A program made the translations under genes and the position numbers. Positions 8,385 to 15,328 of a DNA stretch of 64,000 nt are shown here, piece after piece; the first letter of the stretch is position 1; every line of letters begins with the position of its first letter. Under the pieces are notes generated by a model. It had not been told where the DNA came from. It made no database searches and worked only from the letters and a program-made list of their open reading frames with translations. The DNA is from AP-15 sp963703855 (GTDB lineage: Bacteria > Pseudomonadota > Alphaproteobacteria > ATCC43930 > CGMCC-115725), in contig CAVPFW010000008.1 in the NCBI GenBank assembly GCA_963703855.1, positions 124,001 to 188,000 of the forward strand. The letters run 5' to 3'.

Positions 8385-9803
8385 TTACAGTCGAGCTTGC
8401 GCGCGCATTCGCGGCGACTGGCCGCCGAGCAGAGGCGAGGTGCCCGGCGAGCGGGCGACAACACGATTTCGTCCGCCGGCTTTGGCATCGTAGAGGGCCT
8501 CGTCGGCGCGTTTGAGCAACCGATCGCGGTCGTCGCCGCCGGCGATCGCGGTTGTCGCCCCGATGCTGACGGTAATGTGGAGCCCGGCGCCCCCGGCCCG
8601 CACGATGAACGGCTCGCTCGCCACCGCCAGCCGCAGCCGCTCGGCTACGGCAGCGGCGATTGCCAGCCCGGTCTCCGGCATTACCACGACAAATTCCTCG
8701 CCGCCGAGGCGCGCGACCAGATCGACGCTGCGTACGGCGTTCACCGCCCGCGCCGCGAGATTGCGCAGCACATCGTCGCCGGCGCCATGGCCGTGGGTGT
8801 CGTTGACTTGCTTGAAATGGTCGATATCGAAGAGCAGCAGCGCCGCGCCGAACCCATCGTGGTTGACCCGCCCGATCAGCTCGTCGAGATGGGCGAAAAG
8901 GTAACGGCGATTGTAGAGGCCGGTCAGCTCGTCGGTCAGCGCCAGCGACAGGCTGCGCCGGTAGTTTTCATTAAGCCGATCCTGCAGCCTCTTGCGCTTG
9001 ATCTGGATCGCCGTGCGCGCCAGCAGCTCGTTGCGATCCACCGGCCGAATCAGGTAGTCGTTAGCGCCGAGATCGAGCCCTTTGGCGAGGCGCGGCAGAT
9101 CGCAGTCTGGGGCAATCAGCAAGATCGGCAGCTGACGGAAGATCTCGCTCGCCCGCCATTGCGTGACCAGGCGCAGCGCGTCGCCATCCGAGGTCGTCAG
9201 GCTGGCGATGACCAGCTCGGTTTGTTCATCGAGGCGCGATTGCGCCTCGGCACAGTTTGCGACGAGCGTCACCTGATGTGCGATCGCCAGGGTTTCTGCC
9301 ATCTTGGCGGCAGCGAACGGGTCTTCTTCGACGATCAGGACGCGCGCCGGCCCGCCATCCTCGACGGCGGCGCCGACATGGCCGCCAAAACGGCCGCAGA
9401 TCTCGTCGCGCAACCGCCATTCCTCCATGATCCGCCGGAGCCGAACCAACGAACGCACTCGCGCGAAAAGGGCAATGTCGTTGACGGGCTTCGTCAGGAA
9501 ATCGTCTGCTCCGGCTTCCAGGCCGCGCAGCCGATTGGCGGCATCGGACAATGCCGTGACCATGACGACCGGAAGATCGGCGGTTCGCGGGTTCGCCTTC
9601 AACCGCCGGCACACCTCGAAACCGTCCATGCGCGGCATCATCACGTCGAGCAGAATGACATCGGGCAGCTCGGCGTCGGCAATCTGCAACGCCGTGCGCC
9701 CGTTGTCGGCAGACAGCACGTCGAAATATTCACTCGAGAGCTTGGCCTCGAGCAGCTTGATATTGATCTCTATGTCATCGACGACCAGCACCCGCCCGGA
9801 CAT
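8385..9803 (-). CDS. pleD: PleD-type diguanylate cyclase response regulator
   Basis: 472 residues with two receiver domains and a GGDEF output domain. REC1 (about 4-120) has the acidic pair VVDDIEIN and the phospho-acceptor Asp in ILLDVMMPRMDG plus the switch lysine in FLTKPVND. REC2 (about 152-270) is degenerate: its acceptor region reads LVIASLTTSDG without a clear Asp, as in the adaptor REC of PleD. The GGDEF domain (about 300-455) has LTDELTGLYNRRY, FDIDHFKQVND and the active-site GGEEF. An RSVD sits five residues before it and matches the RxxD product-inhibition site. It synthesises c-di-GMP at the cell pole in the Caulobacter paradigm. It lies 40 bases downstream of divK, the conserved operon order. 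Confidence 0.93.
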   Translation of the reverse strand: MSGRVLVVDDIEINIKLLEAKLSSEYFDVLSADNGRTALQIADAELPDVILLDVMMPRMDGFEVCRRLKANPRTADLPVVMVTALSDAANRLRGLEAGADDFLTKPVNDIALFARVRSLVRLRRIMEEWRLRDEICGRFGGHVGAAVEDGGPARVLIVEEDPFAAAKMAETLAIAHQVTLVANCAEAQSRLDEQTELVIASLTTSDGDALRLVTQWRASEIFRQLPILLIAPDCDLPRLAKGLDLGANDYLIRPVDRNELLARTAIQIKRKRLQDRLNENYRRSLSLALTDELTGLYNRRYLFAHLDELIGRVNHDGFGAALLLFDIDHFKQVNDTHGHGAGDDVLRNLAARAVNAVRSVDLVARLGGEEFVVVMPETGLAIAAAVAERLRLAVASEPFIVRAGGAGLHITVSIGATTAIAGGDDRDRLLKRADEALYDAKAGGRNRVVARSPGTSPLLGGQSPRMRAQARL

Positions 9804-9843
9804 CGTCCGCTTTCACCTCAAAGGGCTCGAGAGCGCGCGCATC

Positions 9844-10254
9844 TCAAGACAGGAAGCGCTGGACGGTTTGCAGAAAGCCGGCGATCGAGATCGGCTTGGC
9901 AATGTAATCCTCGCAGCCGCCGTCACGCATCTTCTCTCTATCCCCTTTCATGGCAAAGGCAGTCACTGCGATGACCGGAATCGTTCGAAGGTTTTCGTCC
10001 TCCTTGATCCATCTGGTGACCTCGAGCCCCGAAACTTCGGGAAGCTGGATGTCCATCAGGATCAAGTCGGGGCGGTGGCGACGGGCAAGCGCCAACGCTT
10101 CGACGCCATCCTTCGTCTGCAAGGTATCGTAACCATGTGCTACGAGAAGATCGTTAAACAGCTTCATATTGAGGTCATTGTCCTCAACGATCAAGACCTT
10201 CTGCCGCAGCGGTCGATCGCGGCGCCTGCCCGGTCCGATAAATTCGAGGTTCAT
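9844..10254 (-). CDS. divK: Single-domain response regulator DivK
   Basis: Cell-cycle response regulator that, in Caulobacter and relatives, is phosphorylated by DivJ/PleC and controls the CckA-CtrA pathway. 136 residues, a lone receiver domain: KVLIVEDNDLNMKLFNDLL, phospho-acceptor in LILMDIQLPEVSGLEV, VTAFAMKGDREK and the switch lysine in YIAKPISIAGFL. The first 17 residues (MNLEFIGPGRRRDRPLR) precede the family start; no internal start gives the usual M-x-KKVLIVED exactly, so the extension may be real or the true start uncertain. First gene of a divK-pleD operon. Confidence 0.92.
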   Translation of the reverse strand: MNLEFIGPGRRRDRPLRQKVLIVEDNDLNMKLFNDLLVAHGYDTLQTKDGVEALALARRHRPDLILMDIQLPEVSGLEVTRWIKEDENLRTIPVIAVTAFAMKGDREKMRDGGCEDYIAKPISIAGFLQTVQRFLS

Positions 10255-10382
10255 GCTTTGTTGGCCTCGAAAAAGATGCTCAAATCGCGGCCGAGCCGTT
10301 GCGCGCCAACCGACACGCCTCGGTCACCGCGGTCTGCAACCGGTCGGCTGTCCGGCTTTTAGCCGCCTGGGTTTAAAAATTC

Positions 10383-10560
10383 ATGAGCGTCGCCGTCGCT
10401 TTGTCATCCATGGAGCAAGAACGATCGCGGCAACGGATACGCGGTTGCGCATCGGGGTCGATCTGGGGGACGCCATGACAGAGGGCGCCGCGATCGACGG
10501 ATCGGGGCCGGTGCGGGTCCGTCCGAGGCATGATCTCGAGACGGCATCGGCGCCGCCGGC
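10383..10560 (+). pseudogene. Remnant of a class III adenylate/guanylate cyclase domain
   Basis: On the plus strand between divK and the dinB remnant one frame reads LRIGVDLGDAMTEGAAIDGSG, which matches the cyclase core motif R-x-R-I-G-x-x-x-G-D-x-x-x-E-G-x-x-I-x-G-x-G. The continuation that should read VNVAARLE is scrambled (VRVRPRHDLETAS), and there is no upstream domain or start. I take it as a small decayed fragment, not a gene. The rest of 10255-10689 shows nothing else supportable. Confidence 0.35.
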
Positions 10561-10689
10561 CCGCCTGGCCCGCACATGGTGGGGAAGGCACGTCTTCTCC
10601 GGCCGGGTCGTCACCGGTCTCTCGCCGCCCGTTCACGGCGGTTCGAGCGGATGCGGGCCGGGCCTGGCAAACCGCCCTCGGGCACCAGG

Positions 10690-11511
10690 GTGACTACGCT
10701 CTGCCGTGACTGCAGCGCGCTTTGTGCCGCGGCGGCGCCCGACAGCCGCTGCGCCCGGTGCGGATCGCCGCGGCTGGTCAGCCATGGCGGCCTGATGACC
10801 AAGGCGATCGCCCATGTCGATTGCGACGCGTTCTACGCCACGGTCGAAAAGCGCGAGCGGCCGGAGCTCGCCGATCGCCCGGTCATCGTCGGCGGCGGCG
10901 CGCGCGGGGTCGTGCTCGCCTGCTGCTATGTGGCGCGGCTCTATGGGGTTCGCTCGGCGATGCCGATGTTCAAGGCGCTGGCCGCCTGCCCCGACGCGGT
11001 CGTGATGACCGCCGGCAGCGGGGACAGCAGCGTGGCCGTTGCTCTTACCAACAATGGCACGGTCACGGTCGCGATCGGGACGATCGAGTTTCAGAACGCC
11101 GTCACCGGCGCCGGCACGATGACCATCGACGCCGGCGCAGCACTTCAGTTCGACAGCAATGTCGCGGCGGGGGCGAGCGTCGACTTCGCCGGCATCGCCG
11201 GCGGCGATCTGCTGCTGTACGACAGCCGGCAGTTCGGCGCGGCGATCCACGGCTTCGGCGGCACCAACACCGACGAGATCGATCTGCGGGACATCAACTT
11301 CAACAGGCCGAGCTTCAGGCTCAGCTATGCCGGCAACGCGGCCCACACCCAGGGGGTGCTGGCGGTTACCGACGGCACCCACACCGCAGACCTGATCATG
11401 TTCGGAAAGTATACGACCGCCAATTTCCACGCCTCGACGGATGGCTTTGCCGGCACGAAAATCGTCGACCCTCCCTCGCATCACACCCTCCTCGCCTTCG
11501 GGCATCTTTAA
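10690..11511 (+). pseudogene. dinB 5' fragment joined in frame to the 3' end of an adhesin-like gene
   Basis: From a GTG at 10690 the protein begins with a zinc ribbon (LCRDC ... RCARCGSPRL) and then the DNA polymerase IV fingers/palm start: TKAIAHVDCDAFYATVEKRE, RPVIVGGG, YGVRSAMPMFKALAACPDAVV. This is the alphaproteobacterial DinB N-terminus, about 105 residues. At about 11004-11040 it changes abruptly to ALTNNGTVTVAIGTIEFQN, GAGTMTIDAGAALQFDSNVA, then GFGGTNTDEIDLRDI and VTDGTHTADLIMFGKY, the C-terminal pattern of giant beta-strand repeat surface proteins. The polymerase catalytic SIDEA motif and the rest of DinB are missing, as is all of the adhesin except its tail. No ordinary function is expected. 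Confidence 0.7.
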
Positions 11512-11525
11512 GGAGGGGGCCGGCC

Positions 11526-12671
11526 ATGACGGCGTGCTTCCGCGCGGGCTTCGGGCGGTTCACAGTGCTGTGCGGCATTTTGATGTCGGCGGCACTGCTG
11601 GCGACCGCGGCGAGTGCCCCGGCCGGAGCGACGACGGCGCCTTGGAACGATGCGGCGCGCGCGAGGATCGACCAGCGGCTCGCCGCGGCGCATTTCGCCG
11701 AACCGCTGGTCGCCACCGGGCCGACGATGCAAGCGGAAGACGAGATGTTGCGACGCGCGGTCGACGCTTATGAACGGCGCGGCAGCCCGGACGATTTTTT
11801 CGTCGGCGCAAGGAATGGCCGCTTCGAGGTCAGGGATCCGACTTTCGGGCGCCAAGGCATGTGGATGACGCAGGCGACGCAGGCGGCGCTCGACGCCGAG
11901 GCCAGCGGCTATTTCCTCGCCCAGACAACCGCGGCGCAGACCGCGGGCTGGCGCCAAGTCGACGCCGAGGAAGCCGGGCGGGTATGGGGCGCCGGTCCGA
12001 CCAACGGCCCCGACCCGAACGACCCCGGGCCGCCAGCGGACCCGCCGCCCGACGATTGCCCTCTGTGCACCTACAACGTCAGCAAACTGGCGGTAGGTCT
12101 CAGCCTGACAGACCGGCCGGTGGGCTATTCGCCGCCCAAGGGGCCCTCGGCCAAAGTAACGATCACGTACAACCAGCGCGAGGCGAGCCAACCGGCCAAT
12201 TTCAACTTCTTCAACATCATCCCAAAATGGACCCCGAACTGGCTGACCTACATTCAGGACGATCCAGCCGCGCCGGGCACGAACGTAACCCGTTATCGCC
12301 CCGACGGAGGGGCCTCGGTCTATTCGGGCTACAACCCCGCTTCCGGCGCCTTTACGCCCGAGGAGAAAGACGCCTCGGTCCTATCCCTGGTCTCTAAGAC
12401 GAAAGCGTGCCGCATCGGAGGCTCCCCTTCGCGACGATTGCATCCGCCCTGCTGCTCGCTCCTTTACCCGAAGAGGGGTCCCGCGGTCGAGAACCGGCCG
12501 CGGCCTTTCCCGCGTTTCCGTCGCGTCCGGGACAGCGACACTCGTTTGCAGCGATCCGACAAATCTCCACGTTTCCGCCTCATGCGTCTTCTCCTTTCGG
12601 GGTTGGGCTTGTCCGGCAAAGCGCAATACCCATGTTCGGCCCCATGGCGGGAGCCGTTTTCAGACGCCTGA
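11526..12671 (+). pseudogene. N-terminal fragment of a secreted RHS/YD-repeat protein
   Basis: From the ATG at 11526 the frame encodes a Sec signal peptide (VLCGILMSAALLATAASAPAG), an alpha-helical pre-region, a Pro/Asp-rich linker with CPLCTYNVSKLAVGLSLTD, and RPVGYSPPKGPSAKVTITYNQRE ... PKWTPNWLTYIQDDPAAPGT ... RYRPDGGASVYSGYNPASG. The last parts match the N-terminal domain of large bacterial RHS/YD-repeat proteins, normally followed by thousands of bases of repeats and a toxin or effector tip. At about 12385-12395 the similarity stops; the remaining frame to 12671 is Arg/Pro/Cys-rich and overlaps the next gene in another frame. The gene is 3'-truncated. Confidence 0.6.
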
Positions 12672-12994
12672 TCCTACTGTTGGCCGCTGTCGCCTTCGTG
12701 CTGGCGACGGCGCTGCCGAGCGCGGCCTCGGCGACGGCGATGCCGGCGGAGATGCCCTGCGGGCATTGCCCGGACAAGGCTCCGTCCGGCACCGGCCAGT
12801 CGGGCGGCGATCTCGGCAAGATGGCGTGCGGCGCGCTCGCCTGCGCCGGCATCGCGATCGGATTTCCGGCGCGGTATGCGCCCTATCTGCCGGCCTTCGG
12901 ATGGCTGGGCTACTCGCCGAATACCGTCCCGGAAATCATCGGCGGCTCGCCGCTGCCCGACCCGTACCCGCCCAGACCCATCGTCCTCGGTTAG
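12632..12994 (+). CDS. Small secreted Cys-containing protein of the copper module
   Basis: 120 residues from the ATG at 12632. Residues 1-38 are a signal peptide or N-terminal membrane anchor (RRLILLLAAVAFVLATALPSAASA). The mature part has MPAEMPCGHCPDK and later MACGALACAG, two CxxC/CxxxC-like pairs that could bind a metal or form disulfides, and a Pro-rich end (PLPDPYPPRPIVLG). The pattern recalls DUF2946-like proteins found beside copper genes, but I cannot confirm the family. It lies 62 bases upstream of the multicopper oxidase and probably shares its transcript. A longer start (ATG 12407) is possible but would cross the degraded region. Confidence 0.6.
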   Translation: MFGPMAGAVFRRLILLLAAVAFVLATALPSAASATAMPAEMPCGHCPDKAPSGTGQSGGDLGKMACGALACAGIAIGFPARYAPYLPAFGWLGYSPNTVPEIIGGSPLPDPYPPRPIVLG

Positions 12995-13056
12995 GCCGCC
13001 CTTCGCGCAAGCGGGGCGGCGGCAAAGCGTTTTTGCCGCTTCCAAGGACGGAGTTG

Positions 13057-14487
13057 ATGGCGATATGTGTTTCACCGGCGATCGGTCGCCGGCAATTCCT
13101 CAAATTCGGCGGTGCGCTCACTGGCGTCGCCGCGCTGCCCGCCGAGGCGCGACGCGCCGTCGCAGCCGAAGCATCGGGTGCCGAGCGGCGTCTGACTGCC
13201 GCACCAACACGATTGGCGCTGGTCGGCAAGGGGCATCCCCCGACAGCAGTTTTCGCTTATGACGGCACGGTGCCGGGGCCGGTGCTGCGTATTCCGCAGG
13301 GCCGGCCGTTCCGGGCTCGTGCCGACAACCGGCTCGGCGAAGACACGACCGTGCATTGGCACGGCATCCGCCTGCCCAACGCGATGGACGGGGTGCCGGG
13401 GCTGACCCAGCCACCGATCAAGCCGGGCGGCAGCTTTCTGTATGAATTCACCCCGCCCGACGCCGGCACATTCCTGTACCATCCGCACGACAACAGCCTC
13501 GAACAAATGGGGCGCGGGCTCGCCGGAGCGCTGATCGTCGCGGAGCCGGAGCCGCCCCAGGTCGATCGCGAGCTCGTTTGGGCCGTCCAGGACTGGCGGC
13601 TGGGTCGTGACGCGCAGATCGCGCCCGGATTTGGCAACGGGATGGAAGCGGCGATGGCGGGCCGCGTCGGCAACACCGTCACGATCAACGGCCGCGTGCC
13701 CGACGCGCTCGCCGTGCGGGCCGGGGAGCGCATCCGCCTGCGCATCGTCAACGCCGCGACGGCGCGCATCATGGCGCTCGCCTTCGCCGGGCACCGGCCG
13801 GTCGTCATCGCGCTGGACGGCCAGCCCTGCGACCCGCACGAGCCCAACGGTCGCCTGCTGCTCGGCCCGGCGATGCGCGCCGATCTGATCCTCGACATGA
13901 GCGGCGCACCCGGCAGCCGGCACGCGGTCACCGACGATTTCTACGGCGGCCGGCTCGGCTACACGCTGATCGAGCTGGCCTATGATGCCGCCCCACCGCC
14001 GCGCGCGCACCCGCCCGACATACCGATCCGCCTGCCGCCGAACCCGCTGCCCCAGCCCGATCTCGCCGCCGCCGAGCGCCATGTTCTCCGGCTGCAAGGC
14101 GGCATGATGGGCGGCATGGGCATGATGGGCGGCATGATGGGAGGGGGCGGCGCCGTGTGGGCGATCAACGGCAAATCGATGACCGGGGACGGCGAGCCCG
14201 GAATGCCGCCATCGCTGACCTTGCGCCGCGGCACGAGCTGCGTGCTGGCGCTGAACAACGAGACCGCCTGGTGGCATCCGATGCACCTGCACGGCCACAG
14301 CTTTCGGGTGCTGAGCCGCAACGGCACCGCGGTCGCCGGCGCGGTCTGGGGCGACACCGTGCTGGTCGAGCCGCGCGAGACCGTCGAGGTCGCCTTTGTT
14401 GCCGACAACCCCGGCGACTGGCTGCTGCACTGCCACATCATGGACCACCAGATGGCCGGCATGATGACGGTCATCCGGGTCGCCTGA
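13057..14487 (+). CDS. Tat-exported multicopper oxidase (CueO/CopA-like)
   Basis: Periplasmic copper oxidase, 476 residues, likely oxidising Cu(I) to protect the envelope. The N-terminus MAICVSPAIGRRQFLKFGG is a twin-arginine signal (RRQFLK). All four copper-site clusters are present: TTVHWHGIRLPNAMDG, FLYHPHDN, WWHPMHLHGHSFRVL, and LLHCHIMDHQMAGMM with the type 1 Cys and Met. Just before the last domain is a Met/Gly-rich loop (GGMMGGMGMMGGMMGG), comparable to the Met-rich copper-binding segment of CueO. The start at 13057 gives the Tat motif at once; an upstream open frame would add nothing familiar. It heads the DUF411, Met-rich and DsbD-like genes that follow. Confidence 0.92.
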   Translation: MAICVSPAIGRRQFLKFGGALTGVAALPAEARRAVAAEASGAERRLTAAPTRLALVGKGHPPTAVFAYDGTVPGPVLRIPQGRPFRARADNRLGEDTTVHWHGIRLPNAMDGVPGLTQPPIKPGGSFLYEFTPPDAGTFLYHPHDNSLEQMGRGLAGALIVAEPEPPQVDRELVWAVQDWRLGRDAQIAPGFGNGMEAAMAGRVGNTVTINGRVPDALAVRAGERIRLRIVNAATARIMALAFAGHRPVVIALDGQPCDPHEPNGRLLLGPAMRADLILDMSGAPGSRHAVTDDFYGGRLGYTLIELAYDAAPPPRAHPPDIPIRLPPNPLPQPDLAAAERHVLRLQGGMMGGMGMMGGMMGGGGAVWAINGKSMTGDGEPGMPPSLTLRRGTSCVLALNNETAWWHPMHLHGHSFRVLSRNGTAVAGAVWGDTVLVEPRETVEVAFVADNPGDWLLHCHIMDHQMAGMMTVIRVA

Positions 14488-14521
14488 TAACCCTCAACCA
14501 TTAGATCAAAGGAAGACTTAC

Positions 14522-14977
14522 ATGAGTACGATCAGCCGCCGGACCGCCCTCTTTCTCGCGGGCTCCGCCGTCATCCTGCCGCTGCCGGCAGTGGCGGCGG
14601 CGCCGATGCGGGTCACGCTCTACAAAAACCCGCAATGCGGCTGCTGCGAGGGCTATGCCGACTATCTGCGGCAGAACGGCTTTGCGGTCGACGTCGTGCC
14701 GACCAACGACCTGGTCACGATGGCGCGCGACAAGGGCGTGCCGGAAGCGCTGGATGGTTGCCATATCTCGATTATCGAGGGCTATGTCGTGATCGGCCAC
14801 GTGCCGATCGATGCGGTCCGCAAGCTGTTGGCCGAGCGCCTGAAGATCATCGGCATCTCGATCCCCGGCATGCCGACGGGGCTGCCGGGAATGCCGGGGC
14901 CGCGCCCGGACCCGATCGCGATTTACCAGATTGCTGCCGGCGCCGCGGCGCCGAAGGTGTTCATGATGGCGTCGTAA
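14522..14977 (+). CDS. DUF411 periplasmic metal-binding protein
   Basis: 151 residues. A short twin-arginine or Sec leader (TISRRTALFLAGSAVILPLP) is followed by the DUF411 domain: RVTLYKNPQCGCCEGYADYL with its CxCC cluster, a thioredoxin-like fold, and ISIIEGYVVIGHVPIDAVRKLL. DUF411 proteins are tied to copper or mercury resistance by genetic linkage and are thought to bind Cu(I) or hand it to exporters or oxidases. It begins 34 bases after the multicopper oxidase, with AAAGGAAG as the ribosome site. The C-terminal IPGMPTGLPGMPGPRPDP adds two more methionines that could contact copper. Confidence 0.85.
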   Translation: MSTISRRTALFLAGSAVILPLPAVAAAPMRVTLYKNPQCGCCEGYADYLRQNGFAVDVVPTNDLVTMARDKGVPEALDGCHISIIEGYVVIGHVPIDAVRKLLAERLKIIGISIPGMPTGLPGMPGPRPDPIAIYQIAAGAAAPKVFMMAS

Positions 14978-15012
14978 TTCAGGGTATCCTCGTCCAGGAA
15001 AAGGAGGCTGAG

Positions 15013-15300
15013 ATGACGAGCAAGACCACGAGACAGGCTCTTTCCGCTTGTGCGGTCGCCGTCGCCCTTGTCGCGTTGCCGGCGATTTACGTGCGGGCGG
15101 AAACGGACGGCTCCTCGGGCGGCTGGATGGGCCGAATGATCAGCGGCTGCGGCGGTATGGTGGGTCGCGGTATGATGGGCCGCGGGACGGAGGGCCGCCA
15201 TGCGGGCCAAGGCATGATGCGCGGCGGCATGATGGGTGGCGATATGATGGGCGGAATGATCGGCGACGGCGAGCGCCCCAACCAGCAACCGCGGCGCTGA
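15013..15300 (+). CDS. Met/Gly-rich secreted protein, predicted copper-binding
   Basis: 95 residues with a very good ribosome site (AAAGGAGG, 6 bases before the ATG). Residues 1-29 are a signal peptide (ACAVAVALVALPAIYVRA). The mature 65 residues are mostly Met, Gly, Arg and Asp, with repeated GMMG/GGMMGG units (GGMVGRGMMGRG; GGMMGGDMMGGM) and one Cys. The same motif occurs in the Met-rich loop of the multicopper oxidase 700 bases upstream. Methionine clusters of this type bind Cu(I), so a periplasmic copper sponge or shuttle is a reasonable inference. No named family recognised. Confidence 0.6.
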   Translation: MTSKTTRQALSACAVAVALVALPAIYVRAETDGSSGGWMGRMISGCGGMVGRGMMGRGTEGRHAGQGMMRGGMMGGDMMGGMIGDGERPNQQPRR

Positions 15301-15328
15301 AGGCCGCCGGGGGAGCACGGGCCGCGCG

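Noticed and set aside
12381..12631. Possible small genes on either strand between the RHS fragment and the copper module
   Set aside because: No ribosome site or family match; the plus frame with ATG 12407 looks signal-like by chance and would add a long tail before a good signal peptide at 12632.
14100..15290. MMGG codon repeats as a non-coding repeat array
   Set aside because: They lie inside two well-supported genes in the coding frame and differ in DNA sequence.
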